Shown here in pieces: positions 1 to 8,404 of a stretch of DNA of 64,000 nucleotides. The stretch's first letter is position 1; every line of letters begins with the position of its first letter. The notes beneath the pieces are model-generated. The model was not told where the DNA came from, ran no database searches, and worked only from the letters and a program-made list of their open reading frames with translations. Both the position numbers and the translations under genes were made by a program. This DNA comes from Prevotella sp. (GTDB lineage Bacteria; Bacteroidota; Bacteroidia; Bacteroidales; Bacteroidaceae), in contig JAILEG010000014.1 of the NCBI GenBank assembly GCA_024688365.1, positions 1-64,000 of the forward strand. Reading direction: 5' to 3'.

Positions 1-1
1 T

Positions 2-529
2 ATCCCCATCTGTTTCCCATTGATAGAGCCAGGTGTGGGGATGACCTTCGTAAGTGCCTTCCTCCTTATTCTTTATAAGGTGTGCCTGGTACTTGTAGCG
101 CCCATGATCCTGGCTTATGTCACGAAGCATTTGCCAGTCCTGCACGGTTTCCATCAGTGGGTGACGGGAGTGAAGGACCTCAGCTATTACCTTTGGGGTG
201 GTTCCTTGCTTATCGTGTCAGGGACAACGGTGAAGAACATCGTGCATGCCGATGCTGCTGCCGGCTTTCTCCTTCTGATAGCTGTTTTGGGACTTGTGCT
301 GTGCCTGGTTCAGTTTGCTGTGGGAAGATATATCGGGCACTTCTTCCACAGTACGGTCAATGCAGGGCAGGCATTGGGACAGAAGAACACAGCCTTTGCC
401 ATCTGGATAGCCTATACTTATCTGAATCCACTGTCATCAGTAGGCCCCGGTTGCTACATTCTTTGGCAGAACATTATCAACAGCATAGAGATATGGCGGC
501 ATGAGCATGCCATGCAGCATGAGAAATAA
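2..529 (+). CDS. Bile acid:Na+ symporter-like (BASS) membrane protein, 3' part
   Basis: This is the C-terminal part of a polytopic inner-membrane protein. The ORF track begins at a TTG, but the frame stays open to the first base of the window, so the gene is cut by the window edge. Several hydrophobic segments are visible. The tail (GQKNTAFAIWIAYTYLNPL, then SSVGPGCY) resembles the last helices of BASS/SBF-fold transporters of Bacteroidales. The substrate cannot be told from the sequence. The SGNH hydrolase gene starts 12 nt downstream, so the two are probably co-transcribed. The family call is from memory of this C-terminal signature and is moderate. Confidence 0.6.
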   Translation: MPICFPLIEPGVGMTFVSAFLLILYKVCLVLVAPMILAYVTKHLPVLHGFHQWVTGVKDLSYYLWGGSLLIVSGTTVKNIVHADAAAGFLLLIAVLGLVLCLVQFAVGRYIGHFFHSTVNAGQALGQKNTAFAIWIAYTYLNPLSSVGPGCYILWQNIINSIEIWRHEHAMQHEK

Positions 530-541
530 AAGAAAATAGAC

Positions 542-1336
542 GTGAAGGAACTTAAGATTGTCATATTAGTATTGTTGTTAGGGATAATACAGGTGTCAAG
601 GGCGCAACGTGCCGATGGCATGTCGGCTCAGATGACGGGGGTGACGGAACCAGATGAGCTGCCAGCCCAGCCTGTAGCACAGGAACCGCTGGCTGAGGCT
701 GAGGAGATGGCGATGGAGGCACTGCCCAGCTCAACGGCGGTGAGACAGGTGGCTGACAGCCGCGATCAGGTTGTCTTGCTCATAGGCGACTCTATGGCTG
801 ATGGGTTAGGCGCGCGTTTCAATGACTATGCCGTGAAGAACGGCTTTGAGTTTCACTCCATTGTATGGTATGGCAGCACGACCCGTGACTGGGCGATAGC
901 CTCTGACTTGCAATATCAGATAGCCCGTGTCCGCCCAACGTTTGTCATCATCAGTTTAGGCACGAATGATTTAGGTTATTATGACTACGGTCGCCGTGAG
1001 GATGCCATCCGCACTATCTTGAGCCGTATAGGTGATATTCCCTACGTATGGATAGGGCCGCTGCCGTGGAATAAGGTAAAGGACCGCACTATTGTCAATG
1101 TGATCCGTGACTGCACAGGTGGGGAGCGATTCTTCGACAGCAGCTCGGTTGTCTGTTCCCGTATTGATGGCATTCATCCCACGCGTCAGGCAGCTGCCAG
1201 CTGGGTTGACGAGATAGCCGAGTGGATGGGTAATCCGGGGCTGACAGCCAATCCTATTGGGCTGGTCAAGCCAGACTATACCACGCGCTTCCGTCATGAC
1301 GAGTTGCATGCCGTTGGCTATCATGGAAGAAGATAA
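542..1336 (+). CDS. SGNH/GDSL-family hydrolase, exported
   Basis: The start is GTG, 12 nt after the preceding stop. Residues 1-21 form a signal peptide ending near SRAQ, followed by a low-complexity acidic/proline stretch (about 25-75). The catalytic blocks are clear: GDS at 82-84 with Ser84 as likely nucleophile, GTND at 140-143, and DGIH with Asp209/His212 completing the triad. This layout fits periplasmic SGNH esterases or O-acyl(acetyl)transferase/esterases acting on cell-wall or exported glycans, but the substrate is unknown. It ends before a bidirectional hairpin shared with the convergent OPT gene. Confidence 0.8.
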   Translation: MKELKIVILVLLLGIIQVSRAQRADGMSAQMTGVTEPDELPAQPVAQEPLAEAEEMAMEALPSSTAVRQVADSRDQVVLLIGDSMADGLGARFNDYAVKNGFEFHSIVWYGSTTRDWAIASDLQYQIARVRPTFVIISLGTNDLGYYDYGRREDAIRTILSRIGDIPYVWIGPLPWNKVKDRTIVNVIRDCTGGERFFDSSSVVCSRIDGIHPTRQAAASWVDEIAEWMGNPGLTANPIGLVKPDYTTRFRHDELHAVGYHGRR

Positions 1337-1471
1337 TTGACGGGCTGCAAAATATTCGTACTATCCCATAGGCTGCCGCCTGGTTGACGGCCGCCAATTG
1401 GGAAAGTATAGCTGCCTGCCCGGTTCTATATGCCTTTGTTGAGATAAAAGAGGAGGTGGTTGAAAAGGAAA

Positions 1472-1515
1472 AGGACTATTGCGAGGCGAGATGGATTCTG
1501 CCTGGCAATAGCCCT
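1472..1515. terminator. Bidirectional intrinsic terminator
   Basis: An 11-nt arm AGGACTATTGC pairs with GCAATAGCCCT (one mismatch), with a further GGC/GCC pairing inside. It is T-rich downstream (ttagtgtttt) and A-rich upstream, so it can terminate both the SGNH gene (+) and the convergent OPT gene (-). Confidence 0.65.
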
Positions 1516-1560
1516 TTAGTGTTTTATAATCTTCGGATGATAGGGGACGCCTTGGATTCG

Positions 1561-3546
1561 TCACACTACTTCCTCCTTGCCAGGTTTTGTGGCAAGGATG
1601 AAGTAGATGATGAGTGCGGCATAGGCAACGAGGGAGAGCAGCTCAGAGAGGTGATTTTCCCACCATGATGTGTAATCAAACTCAATGCCTCCGAACTTCA
1701 GCAAGGCAGAGACAACCCCCATCAGCGCTCCACCGGCAATGAAGCCTGAGGCAATGAGCGTACCTTTGTCGCCACGAGCCTTGTTGAGGACATCATCCTT
1801 TGACCTGGTGGTGACATACCAGTTCATGGCTCCACCTACCAAGAGAGGAATGTTCAACTCTAAGGGAATGAACATGCCGAGGGCAAATGCCAGGGCTGGA
1901 ACCTTGCAACGGTCGAGAACCAAGGCTATGACGGCACCAATGCCGTAGAGAATCCATGGTGCGCCCTGCCCGCTCATGAGTGGCTTGATGACGGCTGCCA
2001 TTGCATTGGCTTGCGGAGCGGCAAGCTTGCCTGAATTGAAACCATAAGTCTTGTCAAGCACAATCATCACGCCTGCAACCGTAGCGGCAGATATAATAGT
2101 GCCGAGGAACTTCCATGTCTCCTGTTTCTCAGGTGTTGTTCCGAGCCAGTAGCCAATCTTAAGGTCAGTTATGAATGAACCGGCCATTGACAGGGCAGTG
2201 CAGACAACTCCACCCATGAGTAGGGCTGCGAGCATTCCGGCATCACCTTTCAGCCCGACAGCCACCATGACGACTGATGCCAGGATAAGCGTCATGAGTG
2301 TCATGCCCGATACAGGGTTGCTTCCAACTATGGCGATGGCATTGGCTGCCACAGTAGTAAAGAGGAAGGCGATGACCGCGACAAGGATGATGGCTACTAC
2401 GGCATGGAGCAGATTGAAGTTCATCACTCCTAAGTAGAAGAAGAGGAAGGTGACGATGAGTGTTGCAATACTGCCGAAGGCGATAATCTTGAAGGAGATG
2501 TCACGCTGCGTGCGGATGACGGTCTCCTGGCTGCCACCCTTGCCTTTCATCTCACGTGCGGCCAGGCCAACGGCACTCTTGATGATGCCCCATGACTTCA
2601 CGATGCCGATAATACCTGACATGGCGATGCCACCGATACCGATGGAACGGGCATAAGCCTTGAAGATGGCCTCGGGTGCCATCTGTCCGACAGCCGTCGT
2701 GATGCTCGGATCCCACTGGTTGAGGACGGTGTCAGGGAAGAGGAGTGCCATGGCGGGTACGATGAGCCACCACACGGCAAGTGAGCCAAGGCAGATGATG
2801 AAGGCATACTTCAGCCCGATGATATAGCCCAGTCCCAGTACTGCCGCGCCAGTGTTGACTTTGAATACAAGCTTTGCCTTGTCGGCAAGGGTCTCGCCGA
2901 AGCCAATCATGCGGCTGGTGACATTCTCGTTCCACCATCCGAATGTGGCAACGATGAAGTCATACAGTCCGCCCACGAGCCCGGCAATGAGCAATGGTTT
3001 CGCCTGGCTTCCACCTTTCTCCCCGCTGACCAGTACCTGTGTCGTTGCTGTAGCCTCAGGGAAAGGGTATTTGCCGTGCTGGTCCTTTACAAAGTACTTG
3101 CGGAAAGGTATCAGGAAGAGGATTCCCAGCACGCCGCCAAGTGCGGCTGCGATGAAAATCTTGAGGAAGTCGGCATGCAAGTCAAGCATGTAAATGGCTG
3201 GCATGACGAAGATGCCGCCTGCAACAACGGCTCCTGAACATGCACCAATACTTTGGATGATGACGTTCTCGCCAAGAGCGTTCTTCCGCTTTGTGGCTGA
3301 TGACACACCGATGGCGATGATGGCAATGGGGATGGCTGCCTCAAATACCTGCCCCACCTTCAGCCCCAGGTAGGCTGCGGCTGCTGAGAAGAGTACCGCC
3401 ATGAGGATACCCCATGTGACAGACCAGGGACTGACCTCACGGTAGGCCTCTTTGGGCGACATGACAGGCTCGTACTCCTCGCCGTCCTTCAACTCTCTGA
3501 AGGCATTTTCAGGGAGTTCAATGTTCTGATTCTCTTTATTTTCCAT
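1561..3546 (-). CDS. OPT-family oligopeptide transporter
   Basis: A 661-residue integral membrane protein with about 14-16 hydrophobic segments after an acidic cytoplasmic N-terminus. The segment order and the GQVFEAAIPIAIIAIG and FPEATATTQVLVSGEKGG regions match the bacterial OPT family (peptide or metal-chelate proton symporters). The ORF track starts nine codons earlier, but the -7 promoter element at 3571-3578 would put transcription start near 3566, so the internal Met at 3546 (MENKENQNIELP) is chosen. It stands alone, divergent from trmO. The family is confident; the substrate (oligopeptides versus siderophore-like chelates) is not determined. Confidence 0.88.
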   Translation of the reverse strand: MENKENQNIELPENAFRELKDGEEYEPVMSPKEAYREVSPWSVTWGILMAVLFSAAAAYLGLKVGQVFEAAIPIAIIAIGVSSATKRKNALGENVIIQSIGACSGAVVAGGIFVMPAIYMLDLHADFLKIFIAAALGGVLGILFLIPFRKYFVKDQHGKYPFPEATATTQVLVSGEKGGSQAKPLLIAGLVGGLYDFIVATFGWWNENVTSRMIGFGETLADKAKLVFKVNTGAAVLGLGYIIGLKYAFIICLGSLAVWWLIVPAMALLFPDTVLNQWDPSITTAVGQMAPEAIFKAYARSIGIGGIAMSGIIGIVKSWGIIKSAVGLAAREMKGKGGSQETVIRTQRDISFKIIAFGSIATLIVTFLFFYLGVMNFNLLHAVVAIILVAVIAFLFTTVAANAIAIVGSNPVSGMTLMTLILASVVMVAVGLKGDAGMLAALLMGGVVCTALSMAGSFITDLKIGYWLGTTPEKQETWKFLGTIISAATVAGVMIVLDKTYGFNSGKLAAPQANAMAAVIKPLMSGQGAPWILYGIGAVIALVLDRCKVPALAFALGMFIPLELNIPLLVGGAMNWYVTTRSKDDVLNKARGDKGTLIASGFIAGGALMGVVSALLKFGGIEFDYTSWWENHLSELLSLVAYAALIIYFILATKPGKEEVV

Positions 3547-3570
3547 TTGTTTGATAGTATTATTTGCTTG

Positions 3571-3578
3571 CAAAGTTA
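3571..3578 (-). promoter_or_regulatory. Promoter -7 element for the OPT gene
   Basis: On the minus strand this reads TAACTTTG, a match to the Bacteroidetes TAnnTTTG -7 consensus, 25 nt before the chosen OPT start. It decides the start codon. Confidence 0.65.
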
Positions 3579-3619
3579 AATAAAAAACATTTATTCGGTG
3601 TCAGTTGCACGCAAAATGT

Positions 3620-3627
3620 TACCTTTG
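3620..3627 (+). promoter_or_regulatory. Promoter -7 element of trmO, adjacent to the start codon
   Basis: TACCTTTG lies only 4 nt before the ATG at 3632. In this promoter class transcription begins roughly 4-7 nt past the element, so the mRNA would be leaderless or nearly so. Confidence 0.6.
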
Positions 3628-3631
3628 CCGT

Positions 3632-4312
3632 ATGAAAGAGATAGAACCAATCGCAATCTTCCGCTCTCCGTTGACATCAAAGTTCGGTATACCCCGGCAG
3701 AGCGGGCTGGCAGAGAACCTTATCGGGCATGTTGTCTTTGAGCCGAGATACCAGCGGGAGGAGGCTCTCCGTGGGCTCGATGATTTTGATTATCTGTGGT
3801 TGATATGGGGATTCTCCGCCAACAGGCGGTCTGCTGCTGATACCGATGGGGGAGAGAAACTTACCGTCCGTCCGCCCCGTCTTGGGGGAAATGAGCGGCT
3901 GGGGGTGTTTGCCACTCGGTCGCCTTTCCGTCCTAATGGGTTGGGACTTTCCTCCGTGCGGATAAAGCGGATAACGGCAGAGAGCATAGAGGTGATGGGT
4001 GCTGACTTGATGGATGGCACACCCATATATGATGTGAAACCTTATATCCCCTATGTTGACAGCCATCCCGATGCGAAGGCTGGCTTCACGGATAAGAAAG
4101 CATGGAGAAACCTGTCAGTGCTGATTCCTGAAAGTCTTGCCAGGTGTTTTAGCGAGGATGAACTGAGGGCGCTGAGAGAAGTGCTGGAGCAAGATCCACG
4201 TCCGCAGTACCAGCACGATGCCGGACGTGTCTATGGTATGCCTTTCGCAGGCAAGGATGTGAGGTTTAAGGTTGTTGATGATGTGTTGACGGTTATTGGG
4301 ATACAGCAATAG
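3632..4312 (+). CDS. trmO: tRNA (N6-threonylcarbamoyladenosine37-N6)-methyltransferase TrmO
   Basis: A 226-residue cytoplasmic protein of the TsaA/TrmO family, which uses SAM to methylate t6A37 of some tRNAs. Family signatures are IAIFRSPLTSKFGIPRQSG at the N-terminus, the RSPFRPNGLGLSSV loop (about 94-107) and the DVKPYIPYVDSHPDA segment. The track ORF begins at a TTG nine codons upstream, but the ATG at 3632 begins the conserved sequence, and the promoter at 3620-3627 rules out the upstream start. Stand-alone gene between a divergent OPT gene and a convergent pair. Confidence 0.92.
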   Translation: MKEIEPIAIFRSPLTSKFGIPRQSGLAENLIGHVVFEPRYQREEALRGLDDFDYLWLIWGFSANRRSAADTDGGEKLTVRPPRLGGNERLGVFATRSPFRPNGLGLSSVRIKRITAESIEVMGADLMDGTPIYDVKPYIPYVDSHPDAKAGFTDKKAWRNLSVLIPESLARCFSEDELRALREVLEQDPRPQYQHDAGRVYGMPFAGKDVRFKVVDDVLTVIGIQQ

Positions 4313-4339
4313 ATGCCACAAGCAATAGTGGTGATTCTG

Positions 4340-4654
4340 TTAAAGATAATGTCTCCATGCAAATGGGTGCCGATGGGAAAGGTAGTCAGGGTTATCCATG
4401 TTCCGATAGGCTTCCCGCTCAAATGAGATGTTCAAGTAGGCGCGTCCTTTGCGGGGAAGGCGTATAAACCACTCTGTCACGTACCACAGATAGAAAGGCA
4501 GTATGAGCATTTCCAGCATCTGGCGAGTGTGGATGCGCTCGTGGTTGATGATGGCTGGTGTCAGCTCAACTTCAGGATGCACAAAAAGAAGCCCAAGAAT
4601 ATTGATGGCTTCATAGTTCTTGGGCGGTAGGTACCGTGTCCGGATAATTCTCAT
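4340..4654 (-). CDS. Small HExxH-containing protein of unknown function
   Basis: A 104-residue protein I cannot name. It contains NHERIHTRQMLEML, an exact HExxH metal-binding pattern, in front of a hydrophobic segment (LPFYLWYVTEWFIRL), and then SFEREAY, whose Glu could be a third zinc ligand as in gluzincin peptidases. It looks like a miniature of the M56-type membrane peptidase core, but that is inference. Its ATG overlaps the stop of the zinc-ribbon gene by one base (TAATG), implying coupled translation. No signal peptide is seen. Confidence 0.7.
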   Translation of the reverse strand: MRIIRTRYLPPKNYEAINILGLLFVHPEVELTPAIINHERIHTRQMLEMLILPFYLWYVTEWFIRLPRKGRAYLNISFEREAYRNMDNPDYLSHRHPFAWRHYL

Positions 4655-5172
4655 TATTCAGTCTCTATCGGTTCTGTGTGTGGTTTGGGAGCTACTGGTG
4701 CCAGTTGTGAGGATGTCGGGTCGCTGGAAGAACTGCTTGTTGATGTCTCCTCGCTGCGTTCCTGCTCATCGGAAGGGGCGGAGGAAACCTCGCCCTCGTT
4801 GGACTTGTGGCGTACACGATGGTGTCTTCGGATGCTGTTGAATACCTTTTCGGCCTGTTCTTCTTCTTGAATGTCAATGGAATCCTTTGCGGTTGTATCC
4901 TTGACGATAGTGTCAAACTTGGCTTTGTAATTCTCAGCTAAGTTGGAATCAGGCTCAATGGCTGTCTGGGTGTATTCTGGGTCGTTCTTATGATTACTGT
5001 AGTAAAGGAAACCAAAGGCTACAAGGAAGATGGTGCCAATGATGATGAATATGACCAGTCCGCGTCCTAACGTTGGCTCATCATCATTGCTGTCAGGGCG
5101 CAACGGTGTGCCACAGTTGGGACAATACTGCTCACTCTCATCAACCTCAGTGTTACATTCCGGACATTTCAT
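4654..5172 (-). CDS. Zinc-ribbon single-pass membrane protein
   Basis: A 172-residue protein starting with a CxxC...CxxC zinc ribbon (CPECNTEV, then YCPNCG, residues 3-21). It has one transmembrane helix (about 37-57, LVIFIIIGTIFLVAFGFLYY), then a charged tail rich in Ser, Glu and Thr (SSAPSDEQERSEETSTSSSS). The tail is predicted disordered and probably extracytoplasmic. The track start is 34 codons upstream, but the promoter at 5202-5209 and the ribbon both support the ATG at 5172. Its stop is fused to the next gene's start (TAATG), so the two products are likely made in fixed ratio. Function unknown. Confidence 0.75.
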   Translation of the reverse strand: MKCPECNTEVDESEQYCPNCGTPLRPDSNDDEPTLGRGLVIFIIIGTIFLVAFGFLYYSNHKNDPEYTQTAIEPDSNLAENYKAKFDTIVKDTTAKDSIDIQEEEQAEKVFNSIRRHHRVRHKSNEGEVSSAPSDEQERSEETSTSSSSSDPTSSQLAPVAPKPHTEPIETE

Positions 5173-5201
5173 ACTCTTCGTGTTCTTTTGTTTTGTGCTG
5201 G

Positions 5202-5209
5202 CAAAGGTA
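5202..5209 (-). promoter_or_regulatory. Promoter -7 element for the zinc-ribbon/HExxH gene pair
   Basis: Minus-strand TACCTTTG, 30 nt upstream of the ATG at 5172. Confidence 0.6.
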
Positions 5210-5263
5210 AAGGAAAAGAAAGAGATGGCAAAACGATTTGGCTTTTTATTCATATCTTTTTTG

Positions 5264-5271
5264 TAACTTTG
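5264..5271 (+). promoter_or_regulatory. Promoter -7 element upstream of 5314
   Basis: TAACTTTG, followed by a leader of about 38 nt to the ATG at 5314. Confidence 0.6.
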
Positions 5272-5313
5272 CACACTATATTTGAATAGGTAACAATCAT
5301 TTAAGGAAAGATA

Positions 5314-5766
5314 ATGAAGAAATATTTACTGACACTCGCTGTGTTTTTCCTCACTTTGGCTGCAGGCGCACAGCGGACGGTTGACGGCATCCAGGTTATG
5401 ATACCCCGTCAACAGGCTATGCAATCGCTGGTCAGCAGGTTTGGTGAGCCTGTCTCGGAAGTTGGAGATAAAGTAGTTTTCAATAATGTGTTGTTTAATG
5501 GTGAACAGTTCTCCGAAGCCAACTTTTTCTTTGATGGGAAGGACAGGCTGCACCTGATCCGGCTGAAGAACAACTGTGGTAGTCATGCGAAAGCTGTAGA
5601 GCGGATGGATGACCTGTGGAAGAAGTATGGTGAGCTGTACAGTACGACTGAGGGCATGAACCATGAGGATGGGAAGTTCGTTGTTGGTTATGACAAGGAT
5701 GGCACACGTCTGTTTACAATAGCCACTTTCAGGAATCGCTGTGACCTGTCGTTCGGTCCTTTCTGA
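5314..5766 (+). CDS. Exported protein of unknown function, 150 aa
   Basis: Residues 1-19 form a clean signal peptide (MKKYLLTLAVFFLTLAAGAQ), so the product goes to the periplasm or beyond. The mature part has alternating short hydrophobic strands (VVFNNVLFNGEQFSEANFFF) and two Cys (near 86 and 145) that could form a disulphide. I recognise no catalytic motif. The overall pattern suggests a small beta-rich fold. It has its own promoter and precedes the DUF3256 gene in the same direction by under 100 nt, so the two may be expressed together. Confidence 0.65.
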   Translation: MKKYLLTLAVFFLTLAAGAQRTVDGIQVMIPRQQAMQSLVSRFGEPVSEVGDKVVFNNVLFNGEQFSEANFFFDGKDRLHLIRLKNNCGSHAKAVERMDDLWKKYGELYSTTEGMNHEDGKFVVGYDKDGTRLFTIATFRNRCDLSFGPF

Positions 5767-5853
5767 TGTTCTTTTAGGTTATGGCTCATGTGCAATCGGA
5801 TAGGTAAATGTGATAATGGATGTGGCTTTTGTCATGGATTGAGCAATATTAAG

Positions 5854-6453
5854 ATGATGAAGAAAGCAGTTGTTTTAGTGTGTTTCCTTGCTTGTTGGCT
5901 TGGAGTCTCTGCGCAGGACATGCGGCAGATATGGATAGATATGCCTGACAGCATCGTACCCTATCTTAATAAAAGCCTGAGAACGGAACTGGCTGATTAT
6001 GCCAATATGAAGGTGAAGGCTGAGGTGAAGAATCTCCTGGGTGACACGACTCGGATAGAAAAACTGACGGACAGCTATCTGTCGGTTACTCTTAATGGGA
6101 GCAGCTGCCTGGAAATAAGGATTCTTGATAAGTCGGCCGTGGCTTTGGTCCAGACTTGGAAAGGACCGGAGGCAGAGAGTAGACTAAGCGTATACAGCCT
6201 GGCATGGGAACAGCTTCCTGTTACGATTGACGGAAGGATTAATATAGTGAGGCCCGACTCTGTGGATCAAAAGGAATACGATGACCTTAGGCTGTTAATG
6301 AAACCTTACCTGACTGAGCTGCATCTGTCCGCAGATGACAATTCTCTTTCGATAAATTACAATTTCCCATTACTCTCCATGAAAGAGAGAGGAAGGGTCG
6401 CCATCTTGCTGAAACCGAGAACTCTGAGATGGACAGGTAAGGCTTTTCGTTAG
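5854..6453 (+). CDS. DUF3256 family exported protein
   Basis: The ORF track starts at 5788, but the signal peptide (MMKKAVVLVCFLACWLGVSAQ) begins at the ATG at 5854 (or 5857). The mature sequence begins DMRQIWIDMPDSIVPYLNKSLR and continues DYANMKVKAEVKNLLGDTT, which I recognise as the DUF3256 pattern common in Bacteroides and Prevotella. About 199 residues, no catalytic residues obvious; function unknown. It ends before the promoter of the MFS permease. Confidence 0.75.
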   Translation: MMKKAVVLVCFLACWLGVSAQDMRQIWIDMPDSIVPYLNKSLRTELADYANMKVKAEVKNLLGDTTRIEKLTDSYLSVTLNGSSCLEIRILDKSAVALVQTWKGPEAESRLSVYSLAWEQLPVTIDGRINIVRPDSVDQKEYDDLRLLMKPYLTELHLSADDNSLSINYNFPLLSMKERGRVAILLKPRTLRWTGKAFR

Positions 6454-6493
6454 GAAAAGTGATTTTACATTTGGTGGTTTCTGATAAATTCTG

Positions 6494-6501
6494 TACTTTT
6501 G
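6494..6501 (+). promoter_or_regulatory. Promoter -7 element for the MFS permease cluster
   Basis: TACTTTTG, followed by a 24-nt leader before the ATG at 6526. Confidence 0.6.
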
Positions 6502-6525
6502 CGGTAAACTATAATAACTAAAAAC

Positions 6526-7788
6526 ATGAATTTAAAGGTACGTTTAGCGTTGATGAACTTCTTGGAGTTCGCCGTGTGGGGAGCTTATCTGACCTCAATG
6601 GGTCGTTACCTCGGGAATATTGGTATAGGCTCGGAGATAGGCTTGTTTTATTCAATGCAGGGGTTTGTCTCAATCTTCATGCCTGCGTTGATGGGAATTG
6701 TAGCTGACCGTTGGATACCAGCCCAGCGGTTGTTAGGGCTTTGCCATTTGGTTGCAGGTCTGTTTATGTTTGGGACAGCAGCTTATGGGCTTAGTGCCGG
6801 GACACATGCCGAGTTTCCCATCATATTCGGGCTTTATTCGGTCTCTGTTGGCTTCTATATGCCTACACTGGCACTTGCCAATTCCGTTGCTTATTCCGCT
6901 TTAAGTGCCGCTGGAATGGATACTGTCAAGGATTTCCCTCCTATCCGGGTCTTCGGAACCATTGGGTTCATTCTGACCATGTGGCTTGTTGACCTTTTGG
7001 GGTTCCAAAGCAACCAGAACCAGTTTGTCACTTCTGGTGTCGTAAGTATAATCCTCTTCCTGTACACTTTCACTTTACCAAAGTGTGAGGTCAGCAAGGG
7101 GGGAGAGCAAAAGAGCCTTATTGACGCATTGGGATTGCGTGCCTTTACGCTGTTCAGGCAGAAGAAGATGGCTATCTTCTTTGTTTTCTCCATGCTTTTA
7201 GGTGTGAGCTTACAGATAACCAACAGCTTTGCCAACCCCTTTCTCTTCAGCTTTGGCGCACAACCAGAGTTCGCAGATGCTTTTGGAGTGCAGCATGCCA
7301 ATATCCTGATCAGTCTTTCACAGGTCAGTGAGACCTGCTGTATCCTTCTGATTCCTTTCTTTATGAAGAACTACGGTATCAAGAACGTGATGCTGATAGC
7401 CATGTTTGCATGGGTGTTGCGTTTTGGACTGTTCGGCTTGGGCGACCCAGGTTTTCCTGGTGTGTTGCTGTTTATCCTGTCAATGATCATCTATGGCGTA
7501 GCCTTTGATTTCTTCAATATATCCGGTTCATTGTTTGTGGATAAGAGTACGGAGCCTGCTCTCCGCTCGTCTGCACAGGGATTGTTTATGTTGATGACCA
7601 ATGGTGTTGGTGCCTCAATAGGCACTTTGGCGGCCCAGGCCATCATCAATGCTTACACACATCCTCAGAAGTTTGGTGCTGACACGTTGACGGTTGGTGA
7701 CTGGCAGTCCTGTTGGTTCATCTTTGCTGGTTATGCGCTTGTAGTTGGAATTTGCTTCGTTTTGATTTTCCGTCCGAAAAAGGCTTAA
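6526..7788 (+). CDS. Nucleoside:H+ symporter-type MFS permease
   Basis: A 420-residue protein with about 12 transmembrane helices. The N-terminus (VRLALMNFLEFAVWGAYLTSMG) and the GIVADRWIPAQRLLG loop between helices 2 and 3 are typical of the NHS family (NupG/XapB-like). The middle cytoplasmic loop (about 190-215) is short. It probably imports nucleosides across the inner membrane. It leads a likely operon with the DUF151 protein (13 nt downstream) and rsmE, a grouping with no obvious functional link. The family is likely; substrate specificity is inferred only. Confidence 0.82.
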   Translation: MNLKVRLALMNFLEFAVWGAYLTSMGRYLGNIGIGSEIGLFYSMQGFVSIFMPALMGIVADRWIPAQRLLGLCHLVAGLFMFGTAAYGLSAGTHAEFPIIFGLYSVSVGFYMPTLALANSVAYSALSAAGMDTVKDFPPIRVFGTIGFILTMWLVDLLGFQSNQNQFVTSGVVSIILFLYTFTLPKCEVSKGGEQKSLIDALGLRAFTLFRQKKMAIFFVFSMLLGVSLQITNSFANPFLFSFGAQPEFADAFGVQHANILISLSQVSETCCILLIPFFMKNYGIKNVMLIAMFAWVLRFGLFGLGDPGFPGVLLFILSMIIYGVAFDFFNISGSLFVDKSTEPALRSSAQGLFMLMTNGVGASIGTLAAQAIINAYTHPQKFGADTLTVGDWQSCWFIFAGYALVVGICFVLIFRPKKA

Positions 7789-7801
7789 GAGTGACCGTCA
7801 G

Positions 7802-8359
7802 ATGAGTAAGGTGCAGCTGGTTTATGTAGGTATATCTGAGATTGTGGGAGGCCCGGAGTTAGGGCTCCTTGTTTTGTCAAACCTGTCACACACAAGGCAG
7901 ATAGCCATTGTGTGTGACAGTCACATGGAGTATGAGCTGGGACTGCGGTCTGATAATCTGCCAGTCACAGCCAGTTTCTTGCCTGAGGTTCTCTGCCGCG
8001 TCAATCCTCTGATGACGAGTGCCCATTATGAAATCCTTTTCAATTCAATCACGGATGGCCAGTATAAGGCTCTTTTAGTCTCCAAAGATGACTTGAGCCT
8101 AACTCCGATGCGTGCCTCTGATGCAATCCTGCTGGCTCAGGTAGCAAAGTTGGAAATCTTTATGGAGGAGCATCTCTTCCAGCGGCAGAGCGTCCGTAAT
8201 GATACAGGAAAGAACAAGATGGCATTGCCTGTCAATGCGTTGAGTGTTGACATGCTGCGTCATGCGCTGGACAGAGCCATAGAAGATGAGAACTACGAGC
8301 TGGCATCTACGCTGAGGGACGAGATTAAAAAGCGTGAAAAGGGCAAAAGTGCCGACTGA
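7802..8359 (+). CDS. DUF151 (bifunctional nuclease-like) protein with C-terminal UVR motif
   Basis: A 185-residue cytoplasmic protein. Residues about 1-125 form a DUF151 domain (LVYVGISEIVGGPELGLLVL ... TPMRASDAILLA), the fold called bifunctional nuclease in plants and actinobacteria. Residues about 148-180 match the UvrB/UvrC coiled-coil motif (LRHALDRAIEDENYELASTLRDEI), which in UvrB/UvrC mediates partner binding. The DUF151-UVR fusion is seen in Bacteroidetes; its role is not established. It lies 13 nt after the permease and 45 nt before rsmE. Confidence 0.82.
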   Translation: MSKVQLVYVGISEIVGGPELGLLVLSNLSHTRQIAIVCDSHMEYELGLRSDNLPVTASFLPEVLCRVNPLMTSAHYEILFNSITDGQYKALLVSKDDLSLTPMRASDAILLAQVAKLEIFMEEHLFQRQSVRNDTGKNKMALPVNALSVDMLRHALDRAIEDENYELASTLRDEIKKREKGKSAD

Positions 8360-8404
8360 TATGCGTCTCTTATCACATTCTTTTGCCTCAATATAAAGCA
8401 GATA

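Noticed and set aside
1384-1668. 94-codon ORF after the SGNH gene
   Set aside because: It runs through the bidirectional terminator and into the antisense of the OPT gene.
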